Origin: an uncultured Mycoplasmatota bacterium
Lineage (GTDB): Bacteria > Bacillota_I > Bacilli_A > RF39 > UBA660
Assembly: GCA_900554615.1 (NCBI GenBank)
Contig: USIB01000066.1
Span: forward strand, 1-6,827
DNA: 6,827 nucleotides
Direction: 5' to 3'
The notes under the pieces were generated by a model. The model was given only the letters and a program-made list of their open reading frames with translations, was not told where the DNA came from and searched no databases. Shown piece by piece: positions 1 through 4,917 of this stretch (its first letter is position 1; each line of letters opens with the position of its first letter). The translations under genes were made by a program, and so were the position numbers.

Positions 1-220
1 CTAGAGAATATTTTATAAAATCTAAATCTAAATCGCGAGTTGCTCTACGCTTATCATTTGATAGATTATGCATAACAACTCCACCTTTAATAGTAATATT
101 TTGATTATATTTACTATTTGCTATAGCTGTTAGTATTAAATCTTGGGACACTTTTGAAGAAGCAAATTCATCTGAATAACCATTTTTTATGTACTTTTGT
201 ATCATTTCTTGTAAATTCAT
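1..220 (-). CDS. abiEii: AbiEii-type nucleotidyltransferase toxin, N-terminal part (runs off window)
   Basis: Only the first 73 codons are inside the window; the rest lies beyond base 1. The protein starts MNLQEMIQKYIKNGYSDEF and shows the nucleotidyltransferase signature of the AbiEii/AbiGii (DUF1814) family. A Gly-Gly pair at residues 46-47 (KGGVVMHNL) is followed by Thr61-Arg62 and the metal-binding acidic cluster D63-L-D65-L-D67. By family knowledge this is the toxin half of a type IV toxin-antitoxin system. AbiEii proteins are nucleotidyltransferases, and the related mycobacterial MenT enzymes add nucleotides to tRNA acceptor ends; the substrate here is unknown. The ATG overlaps the antitoxin stop by one base (TAATG), so the two genes are translationally coupled. 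An AAAGGAAG ribosome binding site lies inside the end of the antitoxin gene. The key residues visible are intact, so the gene looks functional as far as it can be read. Confidence 0.87.
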   Translation of the reverse strand, partial: MNLQEMIQKYIKNGYSDEFASSKVSQDLILTAIANSKYNQNITIKGGVVMHNLSNDKRRATRDLDLDFIKYSL

Positions 221-762
221 TAAAAAACTTCCTTTTGTATTTTTAAAAATAAATCAATATCATTTTTATAATAGTTCAAATAATCAGATAATTTATTCGT
301 ATCGAGTTTATCACTAATACTTCTATAATTATTTATAATTTCTTTATAATAATCAAAAGGAATATTTTTACTATTTTTTACCAGTTCTATCAATAATTTT
401 TCTTTGTCATATATATTAATTTTAATTCCATCAACTTTTATTGTAGTAGCTCCAATATTAAACTTATCTTCTGATATATATATTTGTTTTACTTTATTAT
501 CCATTATTTTACTTGCTTTTCTATTCGTGGCAAGGTAGTATTTTTGAGGAATTACATCAGTTAAGTTATGATAATAAAAAGCACTATCAGAAGTAAAAAC
601 AGCATTAGGATATTTTTTATTAATAACCAGTAAATAATTAACAAATTTTTGACTTGAATATATTCCTGATTCAATTTTAAATATTTTTTTATCTTTTAAG
701 GCTTTATTTAATTGATAATTATTTTTATATTTAGAAATCACATCTTTATAACTATAAATCAT
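220..762 (-). CDS. abiEi: AbiEi-family antitoxin / transcriptional repressor
   Basis: 180-residue protein that I recognise as an AbiEi-like type IV antitoxin by overall pattern and by its partner gene. Residues 1-40 form the N-terminal winged-helix-type region, ending in the typical 'IFKIESGIYSS' stretch. A 'NAVFTSDSAFYYHNL' segment (53-67) and 'YYLATNRK' (75-82) follow. The C-terminal half carries 'YDKEKLLIELV' (118-128) and 'IPFDYYKEII' (134-143), which are also usual in the family. AbiEi proteins neutralise AbiEii without a stable protein complex and repress their own promoter by binding inverted repeats; such a repeat lies in this promoter. The start is fixed by an AGGTGAT ribosome binding site five bases upstream of the ATG. 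A nearby ATG seven bases upstream is out of frame. The gene ends in TAA overlapping the toxin ATG, giving one transcript with antitoxin first. Confidence 0.85.
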   Translation of the reverse strand: MIYSYKDVISKYKNNYQLNKALKDKKIFKIESGIYSSQKFVNYLLVINKKYPNAVFTSDSAFYYHNLTDVIPQKYYLATNRKASKIMDNKVKQIYISEDKFNIGATTIKVDGIKINIYDKEKLLIELVKNSKNIPFDYYKEIINNYRSISDKLDTNKLSDYLNYYKNDIDLFLKIQKEVF

Positions 763-780
763 TTTTCATCACCTAATATA

Positions 781-809
781 ATTTTAAAGTAAATCTCGGT
801 AAAAGTCAA
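781..809 (-). promoter_or_regulatory. abiE promoter
   Basis: Minus-strand -35 box TTGACT (804-809), a 17-bp spacer, and -10 box TAAAAT (781-786). Transcription should start near 774, only about 12 bases before the AbiEi ATG, so the message begins almost at the Shine-Dalgarno sequence and the leader has no room for RNA control. The -35 box sits in the loop of the palindrome at 788-828 and one palindrome arm fills the -35/-10 spacer, so a protein bound there would block RNA polymerase. Confidence 0.75.
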
Positions 810-828
810 TGCTTTGCCGAGATTTACT
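788..828. repeat. 16-bp-arm inverted repeat, probable AbiEi operator
   Basis: Arms AGTAAATCTCGGTAAA (788-803) and TTTGCCGAGATTTACT (813-828) are complementary at 15 of 16 positions, with one T/C change that still allows a G-U pair, around a 9-base centre. Streptococcal AbiEi is known to repress its operon by binding inverted repeats in the promoter, and this palindrome overlaps both the -35 box and the spacer of the abiE promoter. An intrinsic terminator is an unlikely reading, because the repeat lies upstream of the predicted transcription start and has no T-tract on the minus strand. Confidence 0.7.
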
Positions 829-849
829 GAAATAAAATATTATTTATAC

Positions 850-995
850 AAATTCATATATTTCCGTGGCATACTTATATCAGTTAGTAGTTTATTACTA
901 CCTACAATTTAGATAATTAAAGGTTGTCCGACTTCAACCTTTATGGCACCAGATCGAATATTACTCGAACTATGTAATTTAGTTCGAGTTTTCTT
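850..995 (+). ncRNA. Possible structured small RNA divergent from abiE
   Basis: There is no convincing ORF here, but the plus strand folds into successive hairpins. GTAGT/ACTAC is at 887-901. A perfect 9-bp stem (918-926 with 935-943) has an 8-base loop. An intrinsic terminator ends the stretch at 963-995. A weak plus-strand promoter can be drawn: TTGCCG (814-819), 18-bp spacer, TATTAT (838-843), which would start transcription near 850 and use the far arm of the abiE palindrome. I do not recognise the RNA. A 'TGGCACC' at 944-950 resembles the T-box bulge, but the other T-box parts and a downstream amino-acid gene are missing. It could also be the tail of a decayed transcript. Confidence 0.3.
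963..995 (+). terminator. Intrinsic terminator
   Basis: Stem ACTCGAACT (963-971) pairs perfectly with AGTTCGAGT (981-989) across a 9-base loop and runs directly into TTTTCTT on the plus strand. The minus strand has no T-tract, so termination is expected rightward only. No gene in the window ends just before it, which is why a non-coding transcript is suspected. Confidence 0.6.
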
Positions 996-1016
996 ATGCT
1001 TTATTAAAATAACACA

Positions 1017-1067
1017 AAAGTAAAAGTTGGATAATTAGTTAACATAGTCCGAGTTTTACTTTATAAT
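1017..1067 (+). promoter_or_regulatory. Diverged, inverted second copy of the abiE promoter and operator
   Basis: Plus-strand -35 box TTAACA (1039-1044), 17-bp spacer, -10 box TATAAT (1062-1067). The surrounding inverted repeat (arms 1017-1032 and 1047-1062) is imperfect; the outer nine bases AAAGTAAAA/TTTTACTTT pair fully. The layout matches the abiE promoter of the other strand element by element: a palindrome arm filling the spacer (CCGAGNTTTACTT in both), identical spacer length, and an ATG a short distance downstream. I infer a common origin by duplication or as the relic of a second AbiE module. Confidence 0.55.
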
Positions 1068-1084
1068 GGTATTAATAAGTGAAA

Positions 1085-1159
1085 ATGATATATAAATATA
1101 GTGAATTATTAAAAAAAGGAATCTATAATAATGGATTTATATCAATTTATGGTAATTAA
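1085..1159 (+). pseudogene. 24-codon AbiEi-like start, probably a gene remnant
   Basis: The ORF (MIYKYSELLKKGIYNNGFIS, then IYGN and TAA) begins 18 bases after a -10 box that copies the abiE promoter. Its first residues MIYKYSELLKK resemble the AbiEi start MIYSYKDVISK in this window. 'GIYNN' may match the 'GIYSS' that AbiEi carries at residues 33-37, which would imply an internal deletion. The SD is degenerate (AAGTGA where abiEi has AGGTGAT). Reading frames beyond the stop show no further AbiEi similarity. I call it a remnant of a second antitoxin gene; a real short peptide is the alternative. Confidence 0.4.
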
Positions 1160-1195
1160 TAGTTGCTATACTTCCACCAAAAGGGCACTCATAAG

Positions 1196-1231
1196 AAAGT
1201 GAAAGTTTTATAAGATAAGGTTTTTTACTTT
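1196..1231. repeat. Third, partial copy of the AAAGTAAA inverted repeat
   Basis: AAAGTGAAA (1196-1204) pairs with TTTTACTTT (1223-1231) including one G-U pair. The left arm and following bases (AAAGTGAAAGTT) match the left part of the repeat at 1017-1062 (AAAGTAAAAGTT) and the outer arms at 788-828. No promoter boxes with correct spacing are visible, so it may be a decayed operator or chance in AT-rich DNA. Confidence 0.3.
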
Positions 1232-1276
1232 AATTTTCCCACCTTTTACACCTATTTCGGAGTAATTATCGACTTG

Positions 1277-1330
1277 TGTAAATGGTAAAATAAAATGTCG
1301 GTTTTCCTACATTTTATTTTACCATTTACA
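1277..1330. repeat. Perfect 22-bp-arm inverted repeat
   Basis: The arms 1277-1298 and 1309-1330 are exactly complementary over 22 bases and flank a 10-base centre (CGGTTTTCCT). Core of the arm: GGTAAAATAAAATGT. There is no T-tract of terminator quality on either side and no obvious target-site duplication. It could be a bidirectional transcription barrier, an RNase III-type double strand in RNA, a miniature inverted-repeat element, or a site acting as single-stranded DNA. Its existence is certain; its function is not. Confidence 0.85.
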
Positions 1331-1381
1331 ATAGATTTTAAAAAAGTTTATACTGACTACAATTATCAGCCCCCAAAATGT

Positions 1382-1549
1382 CTAACATAGCGATGATTTA
1401 TAATCTTTTGATTCATTGAAATTTTTCAAAATTTCCATAAGTTGGGAGTCACTTGACGAAATAATTTTTGTATTTTTCTTTTTTGCTTCTGATAATAGAC
1501 TTCTTTTTTTTAACAATTCAGCAAACTTAATATTTTTTTCTTCCTTCAT
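1382..1549 (-). CDS. Small protein of unknown function (55 aa)
   Basis: The ORF starts MKEEKNIKFAELLKKRSLLS and ends KDYKSSLC-TAG. I do not recognise it. It is lysine-rich, highly charged, probably helical, and has no membrane segment or signal peptide. Expression signals are strong: GAGGAGG (1557-1563) with a 7-base spacer to the ATG, and upstream a promoter with an extended -10 (TG-T-TATAAT). It is transcribed away from the 1796 gene. Nothing recognisable lies downstream except the long hairpin at 1277-1330. It may be a complete small regulatory protein or the intact start of a longer gene cut off near 1382; 'AELLKKRSLLSEAKKKN' reads like the N-terminal helix of a larger protein. Confidence 0.55.
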   Translation of the reverse strand: MKEEKNIKFAELLKKRSLLSEAKKKNTKIISSSDSQLMEILKNFNESKDYKSSLC

Positions 1550-1605
1550 AAATATACCTCCTCAACAAACATTATGTATCTTTATTATCATAATATTACA
1601 ATTTA

Positions 1606-1634
1606 ATTATAACATATGAGATTTCTCACTGCAA
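1606..1634 (-). promoter_or_regulatory. Promoter of the 55-aa gene
   Basis: Minus-strand -35 TTGCAG (1629-1634, three of six consensus bases), 17-bp spacer, -10 TATAAT (1606-1611) preceded by TG in the extended -10 position. Transcription would start near 1599, leaving a leader of about 50 bases before the ATG at 1549. Confidence 0.55.
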
Positions 1635-1646
1635 CAATAAATTGTT
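1633..1646. repeat. Short palindrome overlapping the -35 box of the 55-aa gene
   Basis: AACAAT (1633-1638) and ATTGTT (1641-1646) are perfectly complementary around two bases. The left arm overlaps the -35 box by two bases, which suits a repressor or activator site. Given the AT-rich context this could be chance. Confidence 0.3.
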
Positions 1647-1795
1647 TACTATGATATACTTTTTTCTACAAAAAGTCAATAGAAGACCACAATTTCACAT
1701 AATTCATCGCTCGAATATTTTATTATTTAGCAATGTACGATATTATATATTTTTAAATATTTAATAATTACAATTAAGTAGAAATAAAATATATT

Positions 1796-2173
1796 ATGGA
1801 AGATTATTTAGATAGATTAAAAGAAATAGAAGAAGAAAATATAGTATGGTTAATATATTTAGGTATAATAGCATTAAGTTATTATGCAAACTATAAAGAA
1901 GTAAAATATATTTTAACCAAAAGTACAAAAGACAAAGAAGAATATAGAAAACTAATGTTAATAATATTTATTATATTAGTTATAATCTATTATCACTTTA
2001 CAGTAAGTTCTTATAATAGTATTAAATCATTAAAAGAAACAGATACAGAAAAGAAAAAAACACTAACATATGCAGCCTTTATAGCAAGCCTATTAGTGTT
2101 AATAAGTGGAATAATATTTCTAATAATCATTATCAAAGATGAAGATATAGAAGTAGAAATAGCCTTTAATTAA
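1796..2173 (+). CDS. Three-helix membrane protein of unknown function (125 aa)
   Basis: A short acidic N-terminus (MEDYLDRLKEIEEEN) precedes three hydrophobic helices at about residues 16-33, 53-70 and 91-113. Charged loops (KDKEEYRK, ETDTEKKK) lie between them and an acidic tail (KDEDIEVEIAFN) ends the protein. There is no signal peptide cleavage site and no catalytic motif, and I cannot assign a function. It is likely an integral cytoplasmic-membrane protein. The Shine-Dalgarno sequence is poor (AGTAGAAA about 14 bases from the ATG), unlike its neighbours, yet the coherent hydrophobic pattern over the full ORF argues that it is real. It converges on the lipid kinase gene and overlaps it by about 3-4 bases at the stop codons, with no terminator between them. 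Confidence 0.7.
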   Translation: MEDYLDRLKEIEEENIVWLIYLGIIALSYYANYKEVKYILTKSTKDKEEYRKLMLIIFIILVIIYYHFTVSSYNSIKSLKETDTEKKKTLTYAAFIASLLVLISGIIFLIIIIKDEDIEVEIAFN

Positions 2174-3090
2174 TCATTATCAAACAAACTATCAATATTC
2201 TTCTTAGGCATTAAAACATAAACATCATGATCTATTTTAATATCATAATTACCACTCATATCATCAAAAGATTCACCATCAATACAAAGTGGTTTTTTAA
2301 GTTGGCTATTAAATCTAATTTTAATATTATCAGTTTTATAGAAGTAAAAACCAGGTATCTTACTAGCATCATACAAAGCAAAGAAATATAAAGTCTTAAC
2401 AATATCTTTAAGTTTAGTAATATTACAAAGTAATATTTCAAACTTATTATCATCTAGTTTAATATCTTTATAAAAATTATTAATACCTGCTACCCTATTA
2501 GCACTAGTAATAAGAGCAAAAGAAAATAATCCTCTATATTTTTCTCCATCAATTTCATAACTAATATCATATAATCTTACCTTTCTAAAGAAATCCTTAA
2601 TACCTTCTCTAATATAAGCAAGATGCCCAAGTCTCTTTTTTAATTCTCTAGGAGTTTCATAAGGAATATTCATAAACTTACCGAAACCAGCCGAATAAAC
2701 AAAAGGTTTATCATTAATAGTACAAATATCTATTCTTTTAACTTCACCATCTAAAGCAAGTTTAAGATTGTTAACAATATTCTTTCCATACCCCCACATA
2801 GCACCAACGTCATTAGTAGTACCAGATGGTAAATGACATAAAACAACTCTATCTTTTCTTAAAAAATTACCAGTCATAACCTCATTAAAAGTTCCATCAC
2901 CGCCAATAGAAACTATCAAATCAATATGTTCACATGAAGAAGCAATTAAAGTAGCATCTCCTCTAGATTTAGTCATTTCTATTTTAACTTCATATCCATA
3001 ATCATTAAGTACTTTTTCTAGTTTTGGTAAAGTAATTTCTTTATTATATTTACCAGAATTAGGATTATATACAACTAAACATTTCTTCAT
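2170..3090 (-). CDS. Diacylglycerol/lipid kinase family protein (DagK/YegS type)
   Basis: 306-residue lipid kinase with the DAGK catalytic domain. The N-terminal strand-loop VVYNPNSGK (6-14) is followed by the nucleotide-binding GGDGT (63-67, in SIGGDGTFNE) and PSGTTND (88-94). 'YSAGFG' (132-137) and the C-terminal 'CIDGE' (269-273) complete the usual set. By family knowledge it phosphorylates diacylglycerol or a related lipid with ATP at the inner face of the membrane. In Bacillus, DgkB returns diacylglycerol released by lipoteichoic acid synthesis to phospholipid synthesis, which fits a neighbourhood containing pgsA; the exact substrate is inferred only. I place the start at MKKCLVVYNP (3090) because AGAGGTGAT lies just upstream. 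An ATG 12 codons earlier has no such site and would put non-conserved residues in front of the first strand. It follows recA by 52 bases, possibly on the same transcript, behind a weak terminator. Confidence 0.87.
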   Translation of the reverse strand: MKKCLVVYNPNSGKYNKEITLPKLEKVLNDYGYEVKIEMTKSRGDATLIASSCEHIDLIVSIGGDGTFNEVMTGNFLRKDRVVLCHLPSGTTNDVGAMWGYGKNIVNNLKLALDGEVKRIDICTINDKPFVYSAGFGKFMNIPYETPRELKKRLGHLAYIREGIKDFFRKVRLYDISYEIDGEKYRGLFSFALITSANRVAGINNFYKDIKLDDNKFEILLCNITKLKDIVKTLYFFALYDASKIPGFYFYKTDNIKIRFNSQLKKPLCIDGESFDDMSGNYDIKIDHDVYVLMPKKNIDSLFDND

Positions 3091-3123
3091 AAAATCACCT
3101 CTTACATATATTCTATCATATGT

Positions 3124-3155
3124 CAAAGAAAAAAGGAATATTTTAAATCTCCTTT
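3124..3155 (-). terminator. Weak intrinsic terminator after recA
   Basis: On the minus strand AAAGGA (+ 3150-3155) pairs with TCCTTT (+ 3132-3137) across a 12-base loop containing the recA stop, followed by TTTTCTTT. The six-bp stem is AU-rich, so read-through into the lipid kinase is likely. Confidence 0.35.
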
Positions 3156-4195
3156 ACTTCTTTAACATCTTTTTTATTTGTCTTATCTTTCTTTTTATTA
3201 GTAGAAATATCATAGTGTTCTCTAACTAAAGATTCAATTTCATCAGCAATACTCTTATTTTCTTTCAAGTATATCTTTGCATTTTCTTTACCCTGGCCTA
3301 TCTTATTACCTTTATAAGCATACCAAGCACCACTCTTTTCAACTACTCCAATTTCAGAAGCCAAATCTAATAATTCACCTTCTCTAGATACTCCTTGTCC
3401 ATACATAATATCAACAGTAGCAGTCTTAAATGGAGGAGCAACTTTATTCTTAACCACCTTAATAGTGGTCTTATTACCAATTACATCAGTACCAACCTTT
3501 AATTGTTCTCCTCTTCTAATATCAAGTCTAACTGAAGAATAATATTTAAGTGCTTTACCACCAGGAGTAGTTTCTGGATTTCCAAACATAACTCCTACTT
3601 TTTCTCTTAATTGATTAATAAAAATAACAATAGTATTAGTTTTATTAATAGAACCTGATAATTTTCTAAGTGCTTGACTCATAAGTCTAGCTTGAAGACC
3701 AACATGAGAGTCTCCCATCTCACCATCAATTTCTGCTTGAGGAACAAGTGCCGCTACCGAATCAATAACGATAATAGCAACTGCTTCACTCTTAACAAGA
3801 GCATCACAAATCTCAAGTGCTTGTTCTCCAGTATCAGGTTGAGATAATAATAACTCATCAGTATTAACACCCAAATTATGTGCATATATAGGGTCTAATG
3901 AATGTTCTGCATCAATAAATGCAGCCCTACCACCATTTTTTTGTACCTCTGCAATTGCATGAAGTGCAAATGTAGTCTTACCTGAAGATTCAGGACCATA
4001 TATTTCAATAATTCTTCCCTTAGGATAACCTCCTGCTCCAAGAGCAATATCAAGTGTAAGTGAACCACTTGGAGACACCTCAATCTCCCTATGTTCTTGT
4101 TCACCAAGTTTCATGATAGCCCCTTTTCCAAATTGTTTTTCAATATCAGCAAGAACTTGTTCTAATGCTGAATCTTTTTCTATATTTTTTGCCAT
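3143..4195 (-). CDS. recA: RecA recombinase
   Basis: Full-length RecA (350 aa). It forms ATP-dependent filaments on single-stranded DNA, pairs and exchanges strands in homologous recombination, and triggers LexA self-cleavage in the SOS response. Visible motifs are Walker A GPESSGKT (67-74), the catalytic glutamate E97 in IDAEHSLDP, and Walker B IIVIDSVAAL (141-150). DNA-binding loop L1 is around EIDGEMGDSHVG (155-166) and L2 around Q195 to Y219, including GNPETTPGGKALKYY. All key residues are present. The C-terminal tail (333-350) is lysine-rich (NKKKDKTNKKD), unlike the acidic tail of E. coli RecA that restrains filament formation. The start is supported by AAAGAGAGG before the ATG. The gene has its own promoter with a LexA-type box, and is preceded by pgsA as in Bacillus but without cinA between them. 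Confidence 0.98.
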   Translation of the reverse strand: MAKNIEKDSALEQVLADIEKQFGKGAIMKLGEQEHREIEVSPSGSLTLDIALGAGGYPKGRIIEIYGPESSGKTTFALHAIAEVQKNGGRAAFIDAEHSLDPIYAHNLGVNTDELLLSQPDTGEQALEICDALVKSEAVAIIVIDSVAALVPQAEIDGEMGDSHVGLQARLMSQALRKLSGSINKTNTIVIFINQLREKVGVMFGNPETTPGGKALKYYSSVRLDIRRGEQLKVGTDVIGNKTTIKVVKNKVAPPFKTATVDIMYGQGVSREGELLDLASEIGVVEKSGAWYAYKGNKIGQGKENAKIYLKENKSIADEIESLVREHYDISTNKKKDKTNKKDVKEVKEI

Positions 4196-4235
4196 AACAT
4201 CCTCTCTTTCGTATACTTTCCTTAATTACACTATA

Positions 4236-4264
4236 ATTGTACAATACTTTTTTACACTTGTCAA
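4236..4264 (-). promoter_or_regulatory. recA promoter
   Basis: Minus-strand perfect -35 box TTGACA (4259-4264), 17-bp spacer, -10 box TACAAT (4236-4241). Transcription should start near 4229, about 33 bases before the recA ATG at 4195. Confidence 0.85.
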
Positions 4265-4272
4265 TACATTTT

Positions 4273-4286
4273 GATACATTTGTTCG
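4273..4286 (-). promoter_or_regulatory. LexA (SOS) box upstream of recA
   Basis: Minus-strand CGAACAAATGTATC matches the Bacillus-type LexA/DinR consensus CGAACRNRYGTTYC at all but one position. It sits eight bases upstream of the recA -35 box, a usual place for SOS control of recA. No lexA gene lies in the window, so the regulator is inferred. Confidence 0.65.
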
Positions 4287-4296
4287 TATTTTTCGC

Positions 4297-4327
4297 AAAA
4301 AAAGAAAAAAATAGAAGAATTATCTAT
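4297..4327 (-). terminator. Possible terminator at the end of pgsA
   Basis: On the minus strand a short stem ATAGA/TCTAT (+ 4323-4327 with + 4311-4315) spanning the pgsA stop is followed by TTTTTTCTTTTTTT (+ 4297-4310). The T-tract is strong but the stem has only five AU-rich pairs, so termination is probably partial. It separates the upstream operon from the recA promoter. Confidence 0.4.
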
Positions 4328-4913
4328 CTTTAAGATAAGGTTTAGCCATAATATAATACTTAATGCCTGATATAATTGATAGTATAGCAGCAAGAACAAG
4401 TAGAAACTCCGATATTCTAAGTGAAATAAGTTCAAAAGGTAAATTATAAAATAAAGTAAGAATAATACCAACCATCAAAGTAGCAGTTTTAACTTTCGCC
4501 ACCCCGATAGCGGCAACAGCATATCCTTTATTACCAATAACCATTTTAATAGAATCCACAACAATATCTCTAGCGATAATTATTACAACAATAACTGCAG
4601 GAATCTTTCCACTACAACCTAAAATAACAAGTACAGAATTAGTAAGTAGTTTATCACTAATAGCATCAATCATCTTACCAAAATCAGTAACCATATTATA
4701 TTTTCTTGCAACATAACCATCAAGAAAATCAGTAAATGAAGCAATAATAAATAATACTCCAACTATAATATATTTTAAATCAATAAGTATTCTACCTCCT
4801 ACTAAATAAGTAGGAAAATCTATTCCCATCTGATCAAAGGGAAATAAAAGTAAAATAATAATAACAAGAGACATAATAACTCTTACCATTGTAATCTTAT
4901 TTGCTTTATTCAT
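4320..4913 (-). CDS. pgsA: CDP-diacylglycerol-glycerol-3-phosphate 3-phosphatidyltransferase (PGP synthase)
   Basis: Integral membrane enzyme that makes phosphatidylglycerol phosphate and CMP from CDP-diacylglycerol and glycerol-3-phosphate, the committed step to phosphatidylglycerol and cardiolipin. The CDP-alcohol phosphotransferase signature D-G-x2-A-R-x8-G-x3-D-x3-D is complete (numbered from the GTG described below: D66 G67 A70 R71 G80 D84 D88, with D63 just before). Hydrophobic helices occupy most of the rest. The length (197 aa) is normal for the family. An in-frame GTG one codon upstream (4916) is possible, but ATG at 4913 gives the better 8-base spacing from AAGGAG and the usual MNKANKITMVR start. 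That SD (4922-4927) lies inside the last two codons of the preceding rodZ-like gene, whose TAG is four bases before the ATG, so the two are probably translationally coupled. Placement upstream of recA and downstream of a rodZ/ymfM gene matches Bacillus. Confidence 0.95.
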   Translation of the reverse strand: MNKANKITMVRVIMSLVIIILLLFPFDQMGIDFPTYLVGGRILIDLKYIIVGVLFIIASFTDFLDGYVARKYNMVTDFGKMIDAISDKLLTNSVLVILGCSGKIPAVIVVIIIARDIVVDSIKMVIGNKGYAVAAIGVAKVKTATLMVGIILTLFYNLPFELISLRISEFLLVLAAILSIISGIKYYIMAKPYLKDR

Positions 4914-4917
4914 CACA

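Larger units (their letters stand above)
1160..1381. other. Non-coding stretch with hairpins
   Basis: No ORF with start, ribosome binding site and plausible length was found on either strand. The stretch contains the partial repeat at 1196-1231 and the perfect hairpin at 1277-1330. On the minus strand a short open stretch (about 1140-1225, reading YECPFGGSIATINYHK) is closed at both ends and I do not recognise it. Confidence 0.5.
1564..1795. other. Intergenic region between divergent genes
   Basis: It holds the leftward promoter (1606-1634) and palindrome (1633-1646) described separately. For the rightward gene only a weak candidate is visible, TG-A-TATACT (1652-1660) without a good -35 box, which would leave a leader of roughly 130 AT-rich bases. 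No RNA gene was recognised. Confidence 0.5.

Noticed and set aside
918..950. tRNA gene suggested by a CACCA sequence after a stem
   Set aside because: No matching 5' acceptor strand, no D-arm or T-arm consensus, and the stem does not fit a cloverleaf.
918..995. T-box riboswitch (TGGCACC followed by a terminator on the plus strand)
   Set aside because: The terminator 5' strand cannot pair with the T-box-like sequence to form an antiterminator, no specifier-loop stem is evident, and no tRNA synthetase or amino-acid gene follows.
1140..1225. Minus-strand open stretch reading YECPFGGSIATINYHK, possibly part of an old gene
   Set aside because: Only about 30 codons between stops, without a start or SD, and I recognise no family; a protein search could revive it.
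1..1400. CRISPR array or tandem direct repeats
   Set aside because: The repeats here are inverted and diverged; no regularly spaced direct repeats with unique spacers are present.
1416..1619. 67-aa plus-strand ORF rich in Phe and Ile
   Set aside because: It lies mostly antisense to the 55-aa gene, which has a proper SD and promoter; the composition is that of a shadow frame with no start signals.
3091..3126. Longer N-terminus for the lipid kinase (12 extra residues)
   Set aside because: The upstream ATG has no ribosome binding site, while AGAGGTGAT precedes the ATG at 3090, which begins right at the conserved first strand. A TTGACA on the minus strand (+ 3121-3126) lacks a properly spaced -10 box, so no separate promoter is claimed.
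3895..4107. 70-aa ORF inside recA
   Set aside because: Alternative-frame shadow of recA with no SD.
4226..4471. 81-aa hydrophobic ORF spanning the recA promoter and the end of pgsA
   Set aside because: Out-of-frame overlap with pgsA and across promoter elements; the hydrophobicity follows from AT-rich DNA.
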